DNA of 64,000 nucleotides from Apostichopus japonicus (GCF_037975245.1 NC_092573.1:26691265-26755264); one strand, 5' to 3'; positions 34,101 through 46,900 are shown, counted from the first letter of the stretch. Numbers and translations: made by a program. Notes: a model not told the origin generated them from the letters alone.

Positions 34101-35076
34101 CTCTGTTTTAACACCGAAGAGACACATTATTCACACTAAGCAGAAAAGAAACATAGATCAACCACCAATTAAAAAACACTAGTCTTAGATCAGCCAAACC
34201 TCAAGCAATCTTCTATTTCTACATCTAGCTTATTATGTATATTTTTTACCTAACTGCAGAAAACAAAATGGTTAAATGAGATTTAATAAAAATTAAATAT
34301 GCATATGAGGTTAAAACGTATTGTAGTGTAACTAGACCACATGACAGATAACGTATCCAGGTCTGTTGTGTCATGATGATAAATGTAAAAGTACTCTGTT
34401 ACATATAGCAACAAGACAGGTATACAAGCTGGAAGAATTTTAATCCTCAAATACATTAAACAAAAAAACACTTGAAAAAGGTCCTTCCCTTTGACCGACA
34501 GAAATTAAACAGATCCTTAAATTGGTAGCACTAAAATAAACCACATTGACAGTGGATGCATAGCCCCAATAAATTCAAGATAAAGGAACATTTTTCAAGG
34601 TCTGTTATTGAGGCAAAATCATACCATTAAACCTCAGGAAATTTATGGTAAAAATCACACCGTCACTACTTTACTTGCAATGTTTTTCAGTATATAGTGG
34701 GATAAAATCTAAGAAAGACTATAACATTTAAAAGCAAGGTTTCACCTTTGGAACGTAAATACTCACTATATTAATGATATACACACACCATGCCACAGGC
34801 AACGGCAAAGATCCACATTCGTCCAAGTTTCATCACAACTTGGCAATAGCCTTATCAAGACAGGGAGGTCAAGGAACGTTTTCTACTTTTGACCCCCTTT
34901 TGTTTGACTATGGTAGCAATGTGAATGTTTTAACTGCTGTCGTCTATGGAAGAGCTGGATAAATCAGAACTACTCCATTCTCTCCAAGGGGTGTACTAAT
35001 CAAGTGATTCTATTTCTAATCAAGTTCCTTTTCCACAGAGGATGAATAATTCGCAAGTCTGCTCGCATCAACCTTT
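31166..35076. other. Long AT-rich stretch with no gene recognised
   Basis: Nearly 4 kb with no ORF of interest, no clear repeat structure and no splice-bounded coding segment. It lies downstream of the SLC16-type exons on the - strand, where the missing C-terminal exons would be expected. I searched it for them and found none. Confidence 0.5.
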
Positions 35077-35304
35077 CTACCACTGTATTGGGCCTCTTTC
35101 TTCTTGACCAAAGATAAAACTGTTTGATTGAACCTTCTTCTCATGGTTTTTGTGATGTGTTCCTCGTGGGAATGGTTGGTCCGTGGATAAGGTGAGACAG
35201 GAGAAAAGAGTAATGAGGCTGGTAAGGGAGGCCAAGAAACATTGATATCCGCCAGCCAAAGGATGTTAGCGTCGTTTCTAGCAGCTGGCTACAAACCAAG
35301 GCAC
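35077..35304 (-). pseudogene. SLC16 (monocarboxylate transporter)-type exon with frameshift
   Basis: The exon opens on the - strand after a strong acceptor (CTTTTTCCACATTTTTCAG). It reads ALVCSQLLETTLTSFGWRIS, with the FGWR motif that marks the fifth/sixth membrane helix region of monocarboxylate transporters. The expected continuation LASLTSLITLFSCLTL is in another frame, so an indel lies at roughly 35240-35252. The frame then runs into a hydrophilic loop with KNHEKK and meets a stop at 35077-35079. The split codon with the 36722-37061 exon is GGT, giving GSTVG-ALVCS, as the family requires. No donor was fixed at the 3' side. Confidence 0.65.
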
Positions 35305-36721
35305 CTGAAAAATGTGGAAAAAGAAAAGACCTTACCACAATTTCTTCCCAGTGACATCAAAGCAACAATGCCGTCAGAGACCAGGGAATAACTAATCCAG
35401 TATTGCAATGCAAATGCCATGCAACGTGGACAAAGTTCATAGCCTTTAAAGTGCTACACAAAATCTGAACACTACAGTATTCTGTGGAGATTTAAATCTG
35501 TTCTCAATAGCAGTTTCTTGACCAAGGGCCAATGAGCTTTGATTAAACTTGGAGATTTGGTGCGATATAAGTTCCTTATTTGATTGCTTGATTTGAGTGA
35601 ATGTGATCGCAAGAGGGATCACTCTGCAAACCAGCTCAAGTAACTGCTTTAACAACAGAAATCACTTGCAGCATAAATCCTTGAATATTGAAAAAGTCAG
35701 ACACCTTTTTCCTAAGGAAATGACAACTTAAGGTGTCAAGAACCTGTAAATAATAAAACATCATCAGTTTAGTTACGAGGTCACATATTCTTTCATTCCT
35801 ACCTTTCTACAGATTTCAGTTTTGAGACAAGTTTGCTGTTATTGCTGCTATGTTTTGTGGAAAGATTTTTACTGGCAATACAAGTTGCAGTGGAAGATAG
35901 ATTCTCTTTCAATCTTAGATTTATATTGCGTTAGAGATCGCTTTGATTTAGAAAGCGTGAAGTAGTAACAGCAATATTTTTTGTGCACCAATCTGCAGCT
36001 AAAAAGACAAGATAAATAATTGGGAAAATATACGAACTGCGTTAATCGATTAGCAGTTCAAAGTAGCCGTGAGTTGCTGAGGACTCGCGCACACCTAGCT
36101 ACTGTATAGTATATGCCTAGTACTAGAGGAGTCGTAATGTAACAAAAGCCAATAAGCTATCTTTGTAGGTATTTTTGCAGACATTTTATTTTTAATTGTT
36201 TGAGACACTAAAGTAGGCCTAGCTGCTTATTTATGATTCTGTGACATGTTTTACTTTTGGTCTTCTCAGACCTAATCTGTCACATACTCAGTTTAAAGCC
36301 AATAGTCTCAGTTGGGAAAATTATTGATTGTTACATGGGTTTCTGCTTGTTTGGGGCACAAGATACAGTAGCCATATTTTATATAATGCACTAAGAAATG
36401 TCAGTCTGATGAAGGGTGTCAAATTCAAATGCCCTCAATGTGGCAAAAGAATTGATTTGAAGGGTACCTTGATGATGTCAATTAGAATGGCCAAAGATCC
36501 AACTCAACAGAATTGTCTGTGTGAGATCTGAGTGTTTGAAGGACTGTTCATTTCTATATATTGGCAATTCAAACACTCCTGGTATGTAGTACCACCCTAG
36601 AAACAGATGTTTTCTACATCAAAGTACATGCACAATTAAGATAGAAATATGTATATGTCTGGGAATTATAGACATGTGGAAACCCTAGTGCAAGGACAAC
36701 AAATTGTGAGAAAAGTCTTAC
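35305..36721 (-). other. Intron between the two SLC16-type exons
   Basis: The donor is GTAAGA (- strand, from 36721) and the acceptor ends at 35305. The intervening short ORFs on both strands show no family resemblance. Confidence 0.55.
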
Positions 36722-37061
36722 CGACTGTTGAACCCAGTAGTAGTACTGCTGTAGGCCGAGTGTTTTTGAGTAGGAAGTGTTGGAGTAATACACAAATGGT
36801 AGCATGGAATCAGATGCCAGATGAACTGCCATACAGTAATCCAAGGGTAAGGTAAAGAAAGAGCATTCTTGTTGCTATGGCAGACAAAAAGATACCCAAA
36901 GCACAAAGAATAGTGGCCACTACGATAACTGGACGGAATCCCACGCTATGCTCTAACATGAAGGCAAAGGCACTGATCAGAAGCTGGCACGAGAATGTTA
37001 ACGATCCAATGAAACATGTTGAAGATATCCATGTAAAAGTTAGAATCCCAAATATTAAAGA
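36722..37061 (-). pseudogene. SLC16 (monocarboxylate transporter)-type exon with in-frame TGA
   Basis: The - strand reads FTWISSTCFIGSLTFSCQLL, GFRPVIVVATILCALGIFLS and LYLTLGLLYGSSSGI, then a TGA at 36810-36812. After it, in the same frame, come VLLQHFLLKNTRPTAVLLLG and STV, ending at a perfect GTAAGA donor. The WISS block, G.R.V, 'LY.t.G...G...G' and 'GS.vG' blocks in this order are those of helices two to five of SLC16 transporters, which move monocarboxylates and related solutes with protons. One stop plus the later frameshift suggest a pseudogene. Indels and a miscall in a low-quality assembly are the alternative. The 5' boundary at 37061 (TTACAG acceptor) is weak. Confidence 0.7.
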
Positions 37062-39287
37062 CTGTAAATCATAATGCAATCTCTCACTTTGGCGAAGTTT
37101 CACCACAATTGAGAAATAAATCAAACAGAAATTTCTTTTAAAGCCAAGTTTGTTAATCAACACTGCAAACCATATCGTAAACATGGCCCGTTGTCTAAAT
37201 TTGTCCATGACGTCAACAAGTTTAAGCAGTTATCTGGCTATTTGGGGGACAGAGCTGATTACATGCTTTAATTGGCTATTTAATTTTTTTTATATTATTA
37301 TTTCAATGACTGAGTAAATGCATTTTACTTAGACAAAGAGTGATGTCATATTTCCAGTGATTTCTATGTGTTGGTAGTTGGCTTATCTCCTGAGCAATTT
37401 ATCCATACATTTTATTTTTAGTACATTGCTTACATTTATATGCTACTATCAGTAATGCAGCTCTCACATTATAAGCTATACAAATCAAGTTTACTTCAAA
37501 CTGTGTACAAAAATTACTGAAAATTCCTGACATGTTTATTACTTCGGCAGGTGCAATAGTCACAGAGAGACATAATGTTAGAATACAGCAGATTGGATCT
37601 TTCATTACTTCAAGAAAAATGAAGTTCTAAGGTGTTTTTGACCGATTTCCACTCAAAGTTTGGTAAAATGGTGAAAAGTTGAACAGATGTCAACAGACCT
37701 AATTGTCTCTGAAAAAAGTAGCAATAATTTCATGGTATGCCACTGGTGCATGGAGAAAACCTTTAACATGTCTGATATTATACCAGCATGATTTCTGAGT
37801 GATTAACCACCTTGGCTTTCTGCATCGACCTGCAAGCCTTACAAGGTTTTATTGATGTGATGTTATAATAGGTTACATAGCAGATTTGCAAATGATGAAT
37901 ATAATGCTTCTGTGTAGCTTGCAAAAGTCTGTATGATTATTGAGGTCATTAACATATTGCTGAAATTGATAGGATGAAGATAAAGTTGAAATGTGCAAAA
38001 TTGAAACTTAATAACCTGTTTCTAAACTAGAGACAAACTGAGCAAACTAACTGAAATGATTTGATGAAGTTTGTAATTAAAAATTTACAATCTTTTAACC
38101 AGAAACTAACTCAATTTATAATCAGATCTATATTTTACACTAGTAGTAGATATTGTTCATTTTTGTGACAACTTTGACAATATTGACAAGAAAACGAGTG
38201 ATGTGACATGATCCACTTTTGCTGCTTTTACCACTGTAGAAGAATGTAAAAGAGATGAGCTAATTACACAGACTGTCCGAAAAGAACAGAAACTTACTTT
38301 CGTAACAAAAACACATTTAGAAAATTTGTTGTAAAATGTACTGATTTACAAGAAGTTATATGGCATTTATTAATTTCATATCATTCATCCTGTCTAAACG
38401 TTTGTCTCAAAATATCGACTGGAATTTGATATCTAAGTAAAGGTAATTTAAGATATTATAATATCCTAATTCTATACAGATCTATATGGAAAACAATTAA
38501 ACTGAAAATAAGTACTCTATAAAAAGATTTTTCTTGGCTTTGGTTAAATATGAACCCTGCCCTGCCGTAGTCCAAATCACCCAGGATTTTTGGAGGATTT
38601 TACAACCAGGTTTTGCATATCGGTTGTCAGATCAGCAAATGTTGTTGCCCGCAAAATGTAGCAAATTAACAAAGACATATATGACAATATGTACACTGTA
38701 TGCATAGGTTTGGTGAATAGAACACCAAGTTTGGGCCAGTAACCCCCCCCCCCCCTCCCCCATTCGAATGGATCACAGGCCTACCACAATTTTTGTTTTA
38801 TTTTAGTATCTTCGATGGGAGAGCAATTCACCAGGAACTACTAGCAATGAAAATAATGTCAAAATTGACCAATACCAGAAATTCAAAGTAGTTACAGAAG
38901 AATATTGCAAATATAATTTCTGGAGTCGTATTCATGTTAGCATCCAAGACAGACCAAAAAAGGAGAGGCGAAAAATCCAGGAGAGTAATGCCTCTCACAT
39001 GAAGCAGTAAACCCATAATAAGACAAAGACAGTATCCACAGGGAAGATCAAGGTACTCATTAATGTGGATAATAATGAACTATTAAACATTTCCACACTT
39101 GAGATTTCAAACTTGCTGACTGAGATGTGTTAATTCATATTTTAACATCAATTCCATGAATCTACCTTCCACACATTGTGAGCTTCAAATGGAATTGGTG
39201 GGGATCTGGTGAGTCGGGGTGGTTAAGTCTTCACAGAAGATCCTGGGTTTTGAGCCTAACAGTTGGCAGATAGTTGACATAGATCCA
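37062..39287. other. No gene recognised
   Basis: AT-rich. A - strand open frame at 38828-39016 encodes a hydrophobic peptide, but I could not place it in the SLC16 fold. A poly-C run lies at 38744-38760. Confidence 0.45.
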
Positions 39288-40526
39288 CAGGGGCGTATCC
39301 AGGATTTTCCAATAGGGGGGGGGGGCGCCAGGCATGAATGATCGCCGTCCTGGGGTATGGGTCTAAGGGGAGGGGTGTACAATTTTTGCTTTCAAAGAAG
39401 GGCTGAAATGCAAAATGGTGTCACATGCATGGGCGGCGATCCGTACTTCCGAGTGGGGGGGGGGATATGACCTTGTTGACTATCTAAGCGTAGCGCCACC
39501 ATATGGCGCGAAGCGTACAAGAAAATTTTGGGATTAACAAACCCTCTAGATGGCCGGAAACGGCACTTCCCGAGGTTTCCAAGCGGCATATACCCAACTT
39601 TAAAATAGGGATGTCATGTCCGAAATATCTCATAATCAGGATCCAAAATACTTTTTTTTTTAATTTCGGGTGTTATTTTGGGAAAATTGCCCCTGTCAAT
39701 CTTGTTTCAGGCGCAACGTTAGAATGTTCGAGAGCTCTGTTATATTATTCGATGAAGAAAATGGCCTCATGCAGGCTAGTATAGGCCTATACACATGCAA
39801 TACACAATTACACATAGTTACATTCCTAGGTACCGATTGCTAGGGCATCCAGGTGAAACGTGTATTAAGCATTACCCTGGTTACATGAGATTCTCAGCTG
39901 TTCGAGGGAACATGTACGTGTGTAGGCCTACTATAGGGCCTATATGAATACTATGAGGGTACATATATGTACTATATCAATACCGTGGGCGCAATAATAC
40001 ATTTTGTTGTTATAGGGCCAATGAAGCCTACAGTCAACTATTTTTGCTTTATAAAGACGCTTTATTTGAAAAGATCGCACTGCGTTTATGGTAGGCGAGA
40101 AATGAAGCTAAACAAGAGCCGTACATTAACGAAGATGCATAAATGTAGGCATGAAAATATTCTTATCCCTGGCATTTGGTGGGGGGGGGGGGTGATATGG
40201 TGCATTACATCCCCTCCACCCATTTTCATGGGGGGATATATCCCCCCTCCACCCAGGATCGCCGCCCATGGCCATATGTGATCCATTTTTCGACCTTAAT
40301 AATAAGCAACATTTCCAGTAAATATGGACACAAAATGCACAATTTAGTATGGCTGGCATGTCATTTAGTGTTTATAGTGATAATACAAACACAATTACCA
40401 TCTATGTTTCTAAAACTATTATGCCGCCGAACTTCGCCAGAACCTTTTTTTGGCAAACAAAAAATAAAGCATACGGGAGGGGGGGGGGGGGTTGAGCGAT
40501 CACCGACATCTCATATAAAGGTCGTC

Positions 40527-40565
<39 letters not shown>

Positions 40566-40637
40566 AAACTTTTTTTTTTTTGGTGACGGCCAATAGGGGG
40601 GGCGCGCGCCTGTTGCGCCCCCCTGGATACGCCCCTG
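39288..40637. mobile_element. Outer hAT-like element, interrupted by a nested element
   Basis: CAGGGGCGTATCCAGG at the left is a perfect 16-bp inverse of the right end at 40622-40637. About 500 bp is its own sequence, with G-rich ends; the rest is the inner element. Flanks share GATCCA on both sides, offset by two bases, so an 8-bp duplication is not exact. A poly-T run of about 32 is at 40531-40562. No transposase reading frame was found. Confidence 0.8.
39428..40270. mobile_element. Inner hAT-like element nested in the outer one
   Basis: CATGGGCGGCGATCC and its perfect inverse GGATCGCCGCCCATG bound 843 bp. Flanking octamers GTCACATG and GCCATATG agree at six of eight positions, consistent with an aged 8-bp target duplication. 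It carries the shared 45-bp core at 39479-39523. No transposase ORF is present. Confidence 0.8.
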
Positions 40638-41034
40638 GATCCATATATAGTTGCTGTGGTTACGTTTTACAGGAATACTCAATGAAAGTGTCTTTCTTCA
40701 TACTGACCTGGTTTTCCTACCATATGCCAGTCTCCTAGGAATCGGCCTGAGGAATGTCCATGGGAAATGCAAACTATGAAGTGAACTAAAGGCTCAACAT
40801 ACAGCCAAACGATAATGGCTGTAATGAATAAAATATAATAACTGGTGTACTAGGCTACTGTTGGTTTAATTACCTTTTCTGTACATCTTCACCGAACCTT
40901 GTATTATTATCATAACACAACTTTTATATAATATATTCCTGTTCACCAACAGTATATTTAGGCCCTATACATGTACCCTATACCACAGCATAGGGTCAGA
41001 TGGTGCTTTTTTAAATTATGCATCATTATGCTAC
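40638..41034. other. No gene recognised
   Basis: Unique AT-rich DNA between the hAT element and the candidate exon. Confidence 0.5.
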
Positions 41035-41086
41035 CTTCAAAAGTGCCAACAAAGAAGATACCAACCAGAAAGACCTTAACAACTTC
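41035..41086 (-). other. Possible first-helix exon of the SLC16-type gene
   Basis: A 52-bp - strand segment between TTTTCAG and a GTAGCA donor reads EVVKVFLVGIFFVGTFEG. This resembles the first membrane helix of SLC16 proteins (WVVvfa.F...G...SfG). The preceding DGGWGW hallmark is missing. The phase-1 end does not match the 37061 boundary as drawn, and the intron would have to contain the nested hAT element. Confidence 0.25.
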
Positions 41087-41389
41087 CTGAAAAACAGTGG
41101 GAAACAATGGAAGAAGGTCACTCCTTGCCACCAATTGTGTCAACAATGTGAACAATGCTTTTACCATTTTAGTTGAACACTGCACTGAGAATATCAGACT
41201 GTATTGTTAGGTTGCTCTTAGTAGGACAGAGCAAATAAATACTTTCCATGCAGAACACTGATTGTGAGGTGAAATCCTCTCACACAGAAACTAAACCATG
41301 TGACACTGAAAAAAGCATCAAACTAATGTATGTATTTGTTATTGAAGAAAGTGTTGTCCACTTGAGTAAATGACTTAGACTGCCAGTAG

Positions 41390-41860
41390 ATCCCTGAGAC
41401 TTGTATTCAGGCCAGCTCTCAGAGACTAGACTCCAGGCCAGCGATCAGAGAATTAACTTGATTAAAATGCCTCAAGACTGGACTTTAGGCCAGCCCTCAG
41501 AGACTGGACTTCAGGCCAGCCCTCAGAGACTCAACTTGATTCAATTGCTTTAAGACAGGACTTCAAGCCAGCCCTCAGAGACTTCACTATATTCAATTGC
41601 TTTAAGAATTGACTTTAGGCCAGCCCTCAGAGACTCAACTTGATTCAATTGCTTTAATACAGGACTTCAGGCCAGCCCTCAGAGACTTCACTAGATACAA
41701 TTGCTTTAAGACTTGACTTTAGGCCAGACCTCAGAGACTTCACTTCAGGCCAGCCCTCAGAGACTTGACTTGATTCAATTGCTTTAAGACAGGACCTTAG
41801 GCAAGACCTCAGAGACTTGACTTTAGGCCAGACCTCAGAGACTTGACTTCTATGTGGAAA
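41390..41860. repeat. Minisatellite with 52-bp composite unit
   Basis: About nine copies of 'ggccagccctcagagact' followed alternately by 'caacttgattcaattgcttt' and 'gac.ggactt'. 26-bp sub-repeats of the 'gactttaggccagacctcag' half occur at the right end. Confidence 0.9.
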
Positions 41861-43197
41861 ACATTGAAGTCCTTGTGATCCTAAGTAGTGTTCAATCGAT
41901 TAAATGCTAAAACAGAAAATGCCGATTACCGATCATATTTTTCATAATCGGGACAATTCCGATTCCGATTATTTGATAAAGACACAATATCCCGTTTATA
42001 CAAAATCGGCAATAAAGTATGTGATAGAAACAATTATTATTGTGCTTTTCCTGTTTCCTCATCCTTTCATTGTACTTAATGTGAAAATAGGGCTCTTATG
42101 TATCCTTTGTATTACATGTACCAAATCAACTCTGGGCTTTCGCGGAAAGAAGAAAATAGAATTTGTTTACAAATTTCCAAAATATGACATCCTACCATGG
42201 AAGCACTGTGCTAAGCGAATGGCCTAACCACCTTGACGTGTATGTTAATTTGCCAATTTGCCTTTGCCAAATGCACTGTGTCGATCCTTACGATTCATCA
42301 CGCTATGAGCGATTCGTTCCTGTGATTGCGCCGGTGTACCAGTACAGAGTGTCTCCCTGTACAGAGTGACCGGGGGTACACTATGTTCTAGCACATTTAT
42401 TCCGGCCGGACCCTATCTGTTGAAAATTGTGCCTCCTCCCTCCCCCTCCCCCTTTTTACATCAACTATAGTCCGGTCGGGCGAAATGTCATGGTACAAAG
42501 TGTCCGCAAATACTTCATAGTATATTTTGTCACCGGATATAATCTTGGCAATTCGTCATTCAAAAGGCAACTAAACTCGTTATATAAATCATTAAAGCAG
42601 ATGCATACAAAGTTTGATTTTCAGGATATAAATGAGACGTTGAGCGTTGCTACAAATTAAAATGTCTTCTAACTGTAACAGATGTAATCATGTTTTTTTT
42701 GTAATTGCTGCTATTTTATCCTTCGTATATGTTGCATGGTGTATTCAGGTAGCTTGAAATATTTTTGTTTACTAATAACAACCCTGGGGTAGCTGGAAGA
42801 CACTTTCCTGACTCTGAAAATGTCATCACTACCCCCACCCTCTCCGTACTGGCCTGATCCCTAATTCTTGACATATGATATTGTAGTAGCTTACAATCTG
42901 GTAGTGTTACTGTGAGCGTAGGCTGCTGTAGATTTTACCAGCCACCTCATAAACACATATTAATGTCAGTACTGGTCGTTTTAGAACATTTGAACCACAG
43001 GTGATTTTTGAAAAAGGTCAAATAATCATATAAATCTTCATAACTGTTTCCGGTCTTGAAGAAATCCTTCATATATGCTAAGATCACTTCAATAAATACA
43101 AGTACATGAAAAATACCTGTATATGTGAATAAAATGTCAAGTTTTAATTCAATATCTATTTTAGTTTTCGTCTGTTAGAATGTAAATCACCCGATCA
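41861..43197. other. No gene recognised
   Basis: Short ORFs only. 42365-42515 has an inverted pair of 'ccggccgga'-type motifs like those of 19750-19880. Confidence 0.45.
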
Positions 43198-43350
43198 ATT
43201 GTCGTGAGGATTCAGTATATGCGCCATGTGATATAATTGTCGTGAGGATTCTATATCTGCACCATGTGATATAATTGTCGTGAGGATTCTATATCTGCGC
43301 CATGTGATATAATTGTCGTGAGGTTTCTATATATGCGCCATGTGATATCA
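43198..43350. repeat. 38-bp tandem repeat, four copies
   Basis: 'gtcgtgagg' recurs at 43201, 43239, 43277 and 43315 within the unit 'attgtcgtgaggattctata' plus 'tctgcgccatgtgatata'. Confidence 0.95.
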
Positions 43351-44039
43351 TTTTTAATTCGTTATTTTCCATTACAGCGAGATAGACCGATATATATCTG
43401 TTCCAAAGCAAATTTCAACTCCTTTTCATCGTTGCTGAGCCTGCAGAAAAGAATTAGTTTCTTTCTTAATGTAAGACATAATGTAAGACATTGTTCTTTA
43501 TATTCATTTATATAGCTTAACAATTAAATTTATGATTTAAAGTTGGGGGGGGGGGTGATTTTGTGAGGTGTGGGGGAAAGCAAACAGTTGTGGGGACAAA
43601 CATTTTGGGATTGAAAGTAAGGTACCTGTATAAAGTGCACACCACGAGAAACTAGCTGTAAACTGCTTTATAATCATAACTGTGTATTGTTATTGGCCTG
43701 AATGTAGGGCACCTAGAAGCTGCAGCCATTTTATATAATTCTTGTTCTCCTTTTTAGCGATTTTGGAGCGCGAAAATACCTGTCGGAAAGAGGCGATACA
43801 CTCTTGAATGTATCGCAGAGCCCTAGTGGGGGTCTAGATGGGCCGCAGAAGCTCAAGCATTTTCAGATACTCCTTGTTCTCTATAACAACCAGTTTTATG
43901 TGAGAGAGATAAGTCCTAATTTTATTGAATTTATTTCCAAGTCTAATTGGTCTGGACCACCGATAGTTTCTAAATATTCTTATCGAGTTTCATTTGTTTT
44001 GGTCTTGATATTTTTGTAGATGCTACGGTGACCATCTAT
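43351..44039. other. No gene recognised
   Basis: One 71-codon ORF (43804-44019) has no recognisable motif. A poly-G tract lies at 43543-43552. Confidence 0.45.
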
Positions 44040-44700
44040 ACATTGTATCTTAAACTGTATCCACATTTCTACCATTCATCTCAATATCTTGACGTCTTAT
44101 CTCAGAATTGAATCATTTTATATGAAAATGTTAACGTTTTACGTCAACAATTTAAATGTTTTGTTCTAATGTACCTTGACGTTTTGTCTCAAAAGTTTGA
44201 CGTTTCATCTCAACGTATCAAAAATTCATCTAAAAATTTGTGATAGTTTACATTAATCGCGAATTTTAACATTTCAGCCCAAAAATTGACATTTTTTCTG
44301 CGTTTGTACTTGAAATTTGCAAATTTCCCTCTACTTCACAATTTTTCATCTCAATATTCCTACAATTTATCTCAAACGTTTGATATTTGATCAAAAGTTT
44401 CGAAATTTTATTTCACAAGTTTCATCTCGAAAATTGAGACCTTTGTGACCTTTGTGAAATCTAAAGATGTCTGCATTACATCTTCAAAATGTGAAGTTTG
44501 AAATTTCCACAAATCTGACATTTTCTTTCGAAATTTCGGAGTTTTCTTACCTTCACGGTTTCGACATTCAGTATCTCATACTTCTGATGTTACTTTTTTA
44601 AATGATAACGTTTTTATCCCAAAATTTATTACCTTTATCCACAAACGTTTTATCTTGAAATTGTGACATTTTATCTCAAAATCTTAATCTTAATTGACAA
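44040..44700. repeat. Highly degenerate short-period repeat
   Basis: Dozens of variants of 'ttgacgttttatctcaaaa' (gacgtc, acgttt, gacatt plus 'tctcaa') follow each other with irregular spacing of about 20-30 bases. It reads as an old minisatellite. No coding frame is maintained. Confidence 0.7.
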
Positions 44701-45309
44701 ATGGATCTAATGATAAGTTGTAATATGTTGTCGGCGTCAATGACGATTAAACAATGAGTTATCTCGTCACCGGTAAATCGACAGTCAAACATAGTGTTGT
44801 CTAACAAAATTGGCAGCAACGCCCCTCACCCTTCTAAACCCCCGAAAGCGTGATACTTCATTTAAGTGCTAATAACATGTATATAGTTTCACCTCCTGTG
44901 AAATGACACCCAAGTTCTAGTCCAGTTCGTGAACTGAAAATGTTTATTACAGTATATTCCAATTCAAGTAAAACTTATGTAAAAGAGAAAATATTTCATA
45001 CCGTTACTGGAAAGCCTCATCTCAATATTTCCTCCCCCAACTCGAGTTTCGTTTGATTGCATGTAACCTATTTTGACTGGCTAAACCATCGATTCTATCA
45101 GAAGACCGAAGGTACGTTAATGAGCATCCTTTTCCGATTTGTCTCTAACACAAACGTTCGACAGAATTGTCAACAAATGCGTGATTCTGAGTGTAATTAC
45201 GCACAAAACAAATCAAAATCAGTTTCCACATATTATATCTTACAGAATGTTAAACGGTATAGAAATATAGGTTGTAATTTCAACACAGCTTGGGAAGTAA
45301 CGTAATGAA

Positions 45310-45580
<271 letters not shown>

Positions 45581-45871
45581 CATGCAGCATACAGTTTCCT
45601 GTATTTTCCATAACAACTCCCTGATTCCACGTTTCATTACAGTGCAATACATTTGACGGACTTTGACACAGTTAGCGCACGGTAAGATCAAAGAAAGGCC
45701 AGCAGTTTGGTCAACAAGAAGTAGTGGGTACTCAAACAACGGTGGCGCTGCGTGTAGATTTTATCTACAGGACTTGTATGGACATAGCCAAATTGACATA
45801 AAAGCAACAAATTTTGATATTGATCAAGAAAATCTGAAAGATTTTAAGTTCATACACATTGAAACGATCAG

Positions 45872-46900
45872 ATGACAACCGGAAGTAGGCTTTGCATTAT
45901 GGACCAGGAATATCTCAAGAAGGAGCAAGAATCGTTACTTTCCAACTCCGAGTTAACTGATAAAAAGCATTTATGTATATCAAAACTGTACGCCGCAAGT
46001 AAATTGGTGCTACATGAAATGAATTCAAGAAAGACACTCGGTGTTATAGTAATAGCTGCCGTTTTGAATGCTTTAAGGGGAATTATGAGCAAAGTTTTAC
46101 TTGATGACATTCATCCGCTAGAGATGGCTTGCATAGAAAGAACAGTGATGTGTTTGTGTAGTATACCTTTTCTTTTGTGGAAGGGACTTAGCTCGTTTAA
46201 AGTGAGTTGGTCACAATGTGGTCTCATTGTATCTTCTGGAACAACTCACGCAGTGTCATCAATACTGTTATTAATATCATATCAGACCCTTGAGGTAGGT
46301 TACGTTACCGCAATTATATCCACGCGCCCAGTGTTTGTTGCTATATTTGGAGCACTTTTTTTACGCGAGCAACTTTCAAGACTTGATGTAGCTTCTGTTT
46401 TTCTGACTTTCACTGGTCTAATAATCTTGGCTAATCCAGTAGATCTGTTTACTCGACCCCAAGATACTTTAATCGAAGGAATCTTGTTAGCAATCAGCTC
46501 GACTTTATTTGCTGCTTCAAATTCATTAGCGAAACGATTGATTGGAGTTCAAAAAATCGACCCTCAAACAGCTGTGTTTTACAATGCTTTCACTTCAGCT
46601 ATAATTTCCGGGGTTAGTTGCACCATCTTCGGTAACTGGAGTATTCTTGACAGTTGGTTTAAAAGAGCTATTTTAATTTCAGAGGGGATTGCATCCTACC
46701 TGGCTAATGTCTGCATATTTTGGGCCCTTTGGACAGAATCGGCGTTCCATGTCACCGCTGTTGGCGCAATCAAAATACCCATTGCGTTTTTGTTACAATT
46801 CTTGATTTTATCAGTTATGCCCGATATTTACGGTATCGTAGGTTCTGTACTCGTGATACTTTCTGTAGTCGGTATTGCTTATCAATCAGAAACTGAATAA
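45872..46900 (+). CDS. EamA/DMT-superfamily transporter, SLC35G-like
   Basis: A complete 342-residue ORF without introns. About 50 hydrophilic residues come first, then ten predicted membrane helices as two EamA repeats (about residues 54-188 and 203-337). Family-like blocks include the first-repeat end ISTRPVFVAIFGALFLREQL with a following GLIILANP, and the second-repeat AVGAIKIPIAFLLQFLIL. Nucleotide-sugar and drug/metabolite transporters share this fold. The length and first-repeat motifs fit the SLC35G branch (SLC35G1-like), whose substrate is not settled. The second Met at 45899 has a better initiation context (G at +4) and may be the real start. Single-exon structure could be ancestral or the result of retroposition; no poly-A tail was seen. 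Confidence 0.88.
   Translation: MTTGSRLCIMDQEYLKKEQESLLSNSELTDKKHLCISKLYAASKLVLHEMNSRKTLGVIVIAAVLNALRGIMSKVLLDDIHPLEMACIERTVMCLCSIPFLLWKGLSSFKVSWSQCGLIVSSGTTHAVSSILLLISYQTLEVGYVTAIISTRPVFVAIFGALFLREQLSRLDVASVFLTFTGLIILANPVDLFTRPQDTLIEGILLAISSTLFAASNSLAKRLIGVQKIDPQTAVFYNAFTSAIISGVSCTIFGNWSILDSWFKRAILISEGIASYLANVCIFWALWTESAFHVTAVGAIKIPIAFLLQFLILSVMPDIYGIVGSVLVILSVVGIAYQSETE

Noticed and set aside
36328-36531. 67-codon ORF with CPQCGKRIDL resembling a zinc ribbon
   Set aside because: It is a single CxxC pair with no second pair and no splice-bounded extension. It lies in the intron between SLC16-type exons on the opposite strand.
38828-39016. Hydrophobic - strand ORF as a further SLC16-type exon
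   Set aside because: Its sequence does not fit any helix or loop of the family, and no matching splice phases were found.
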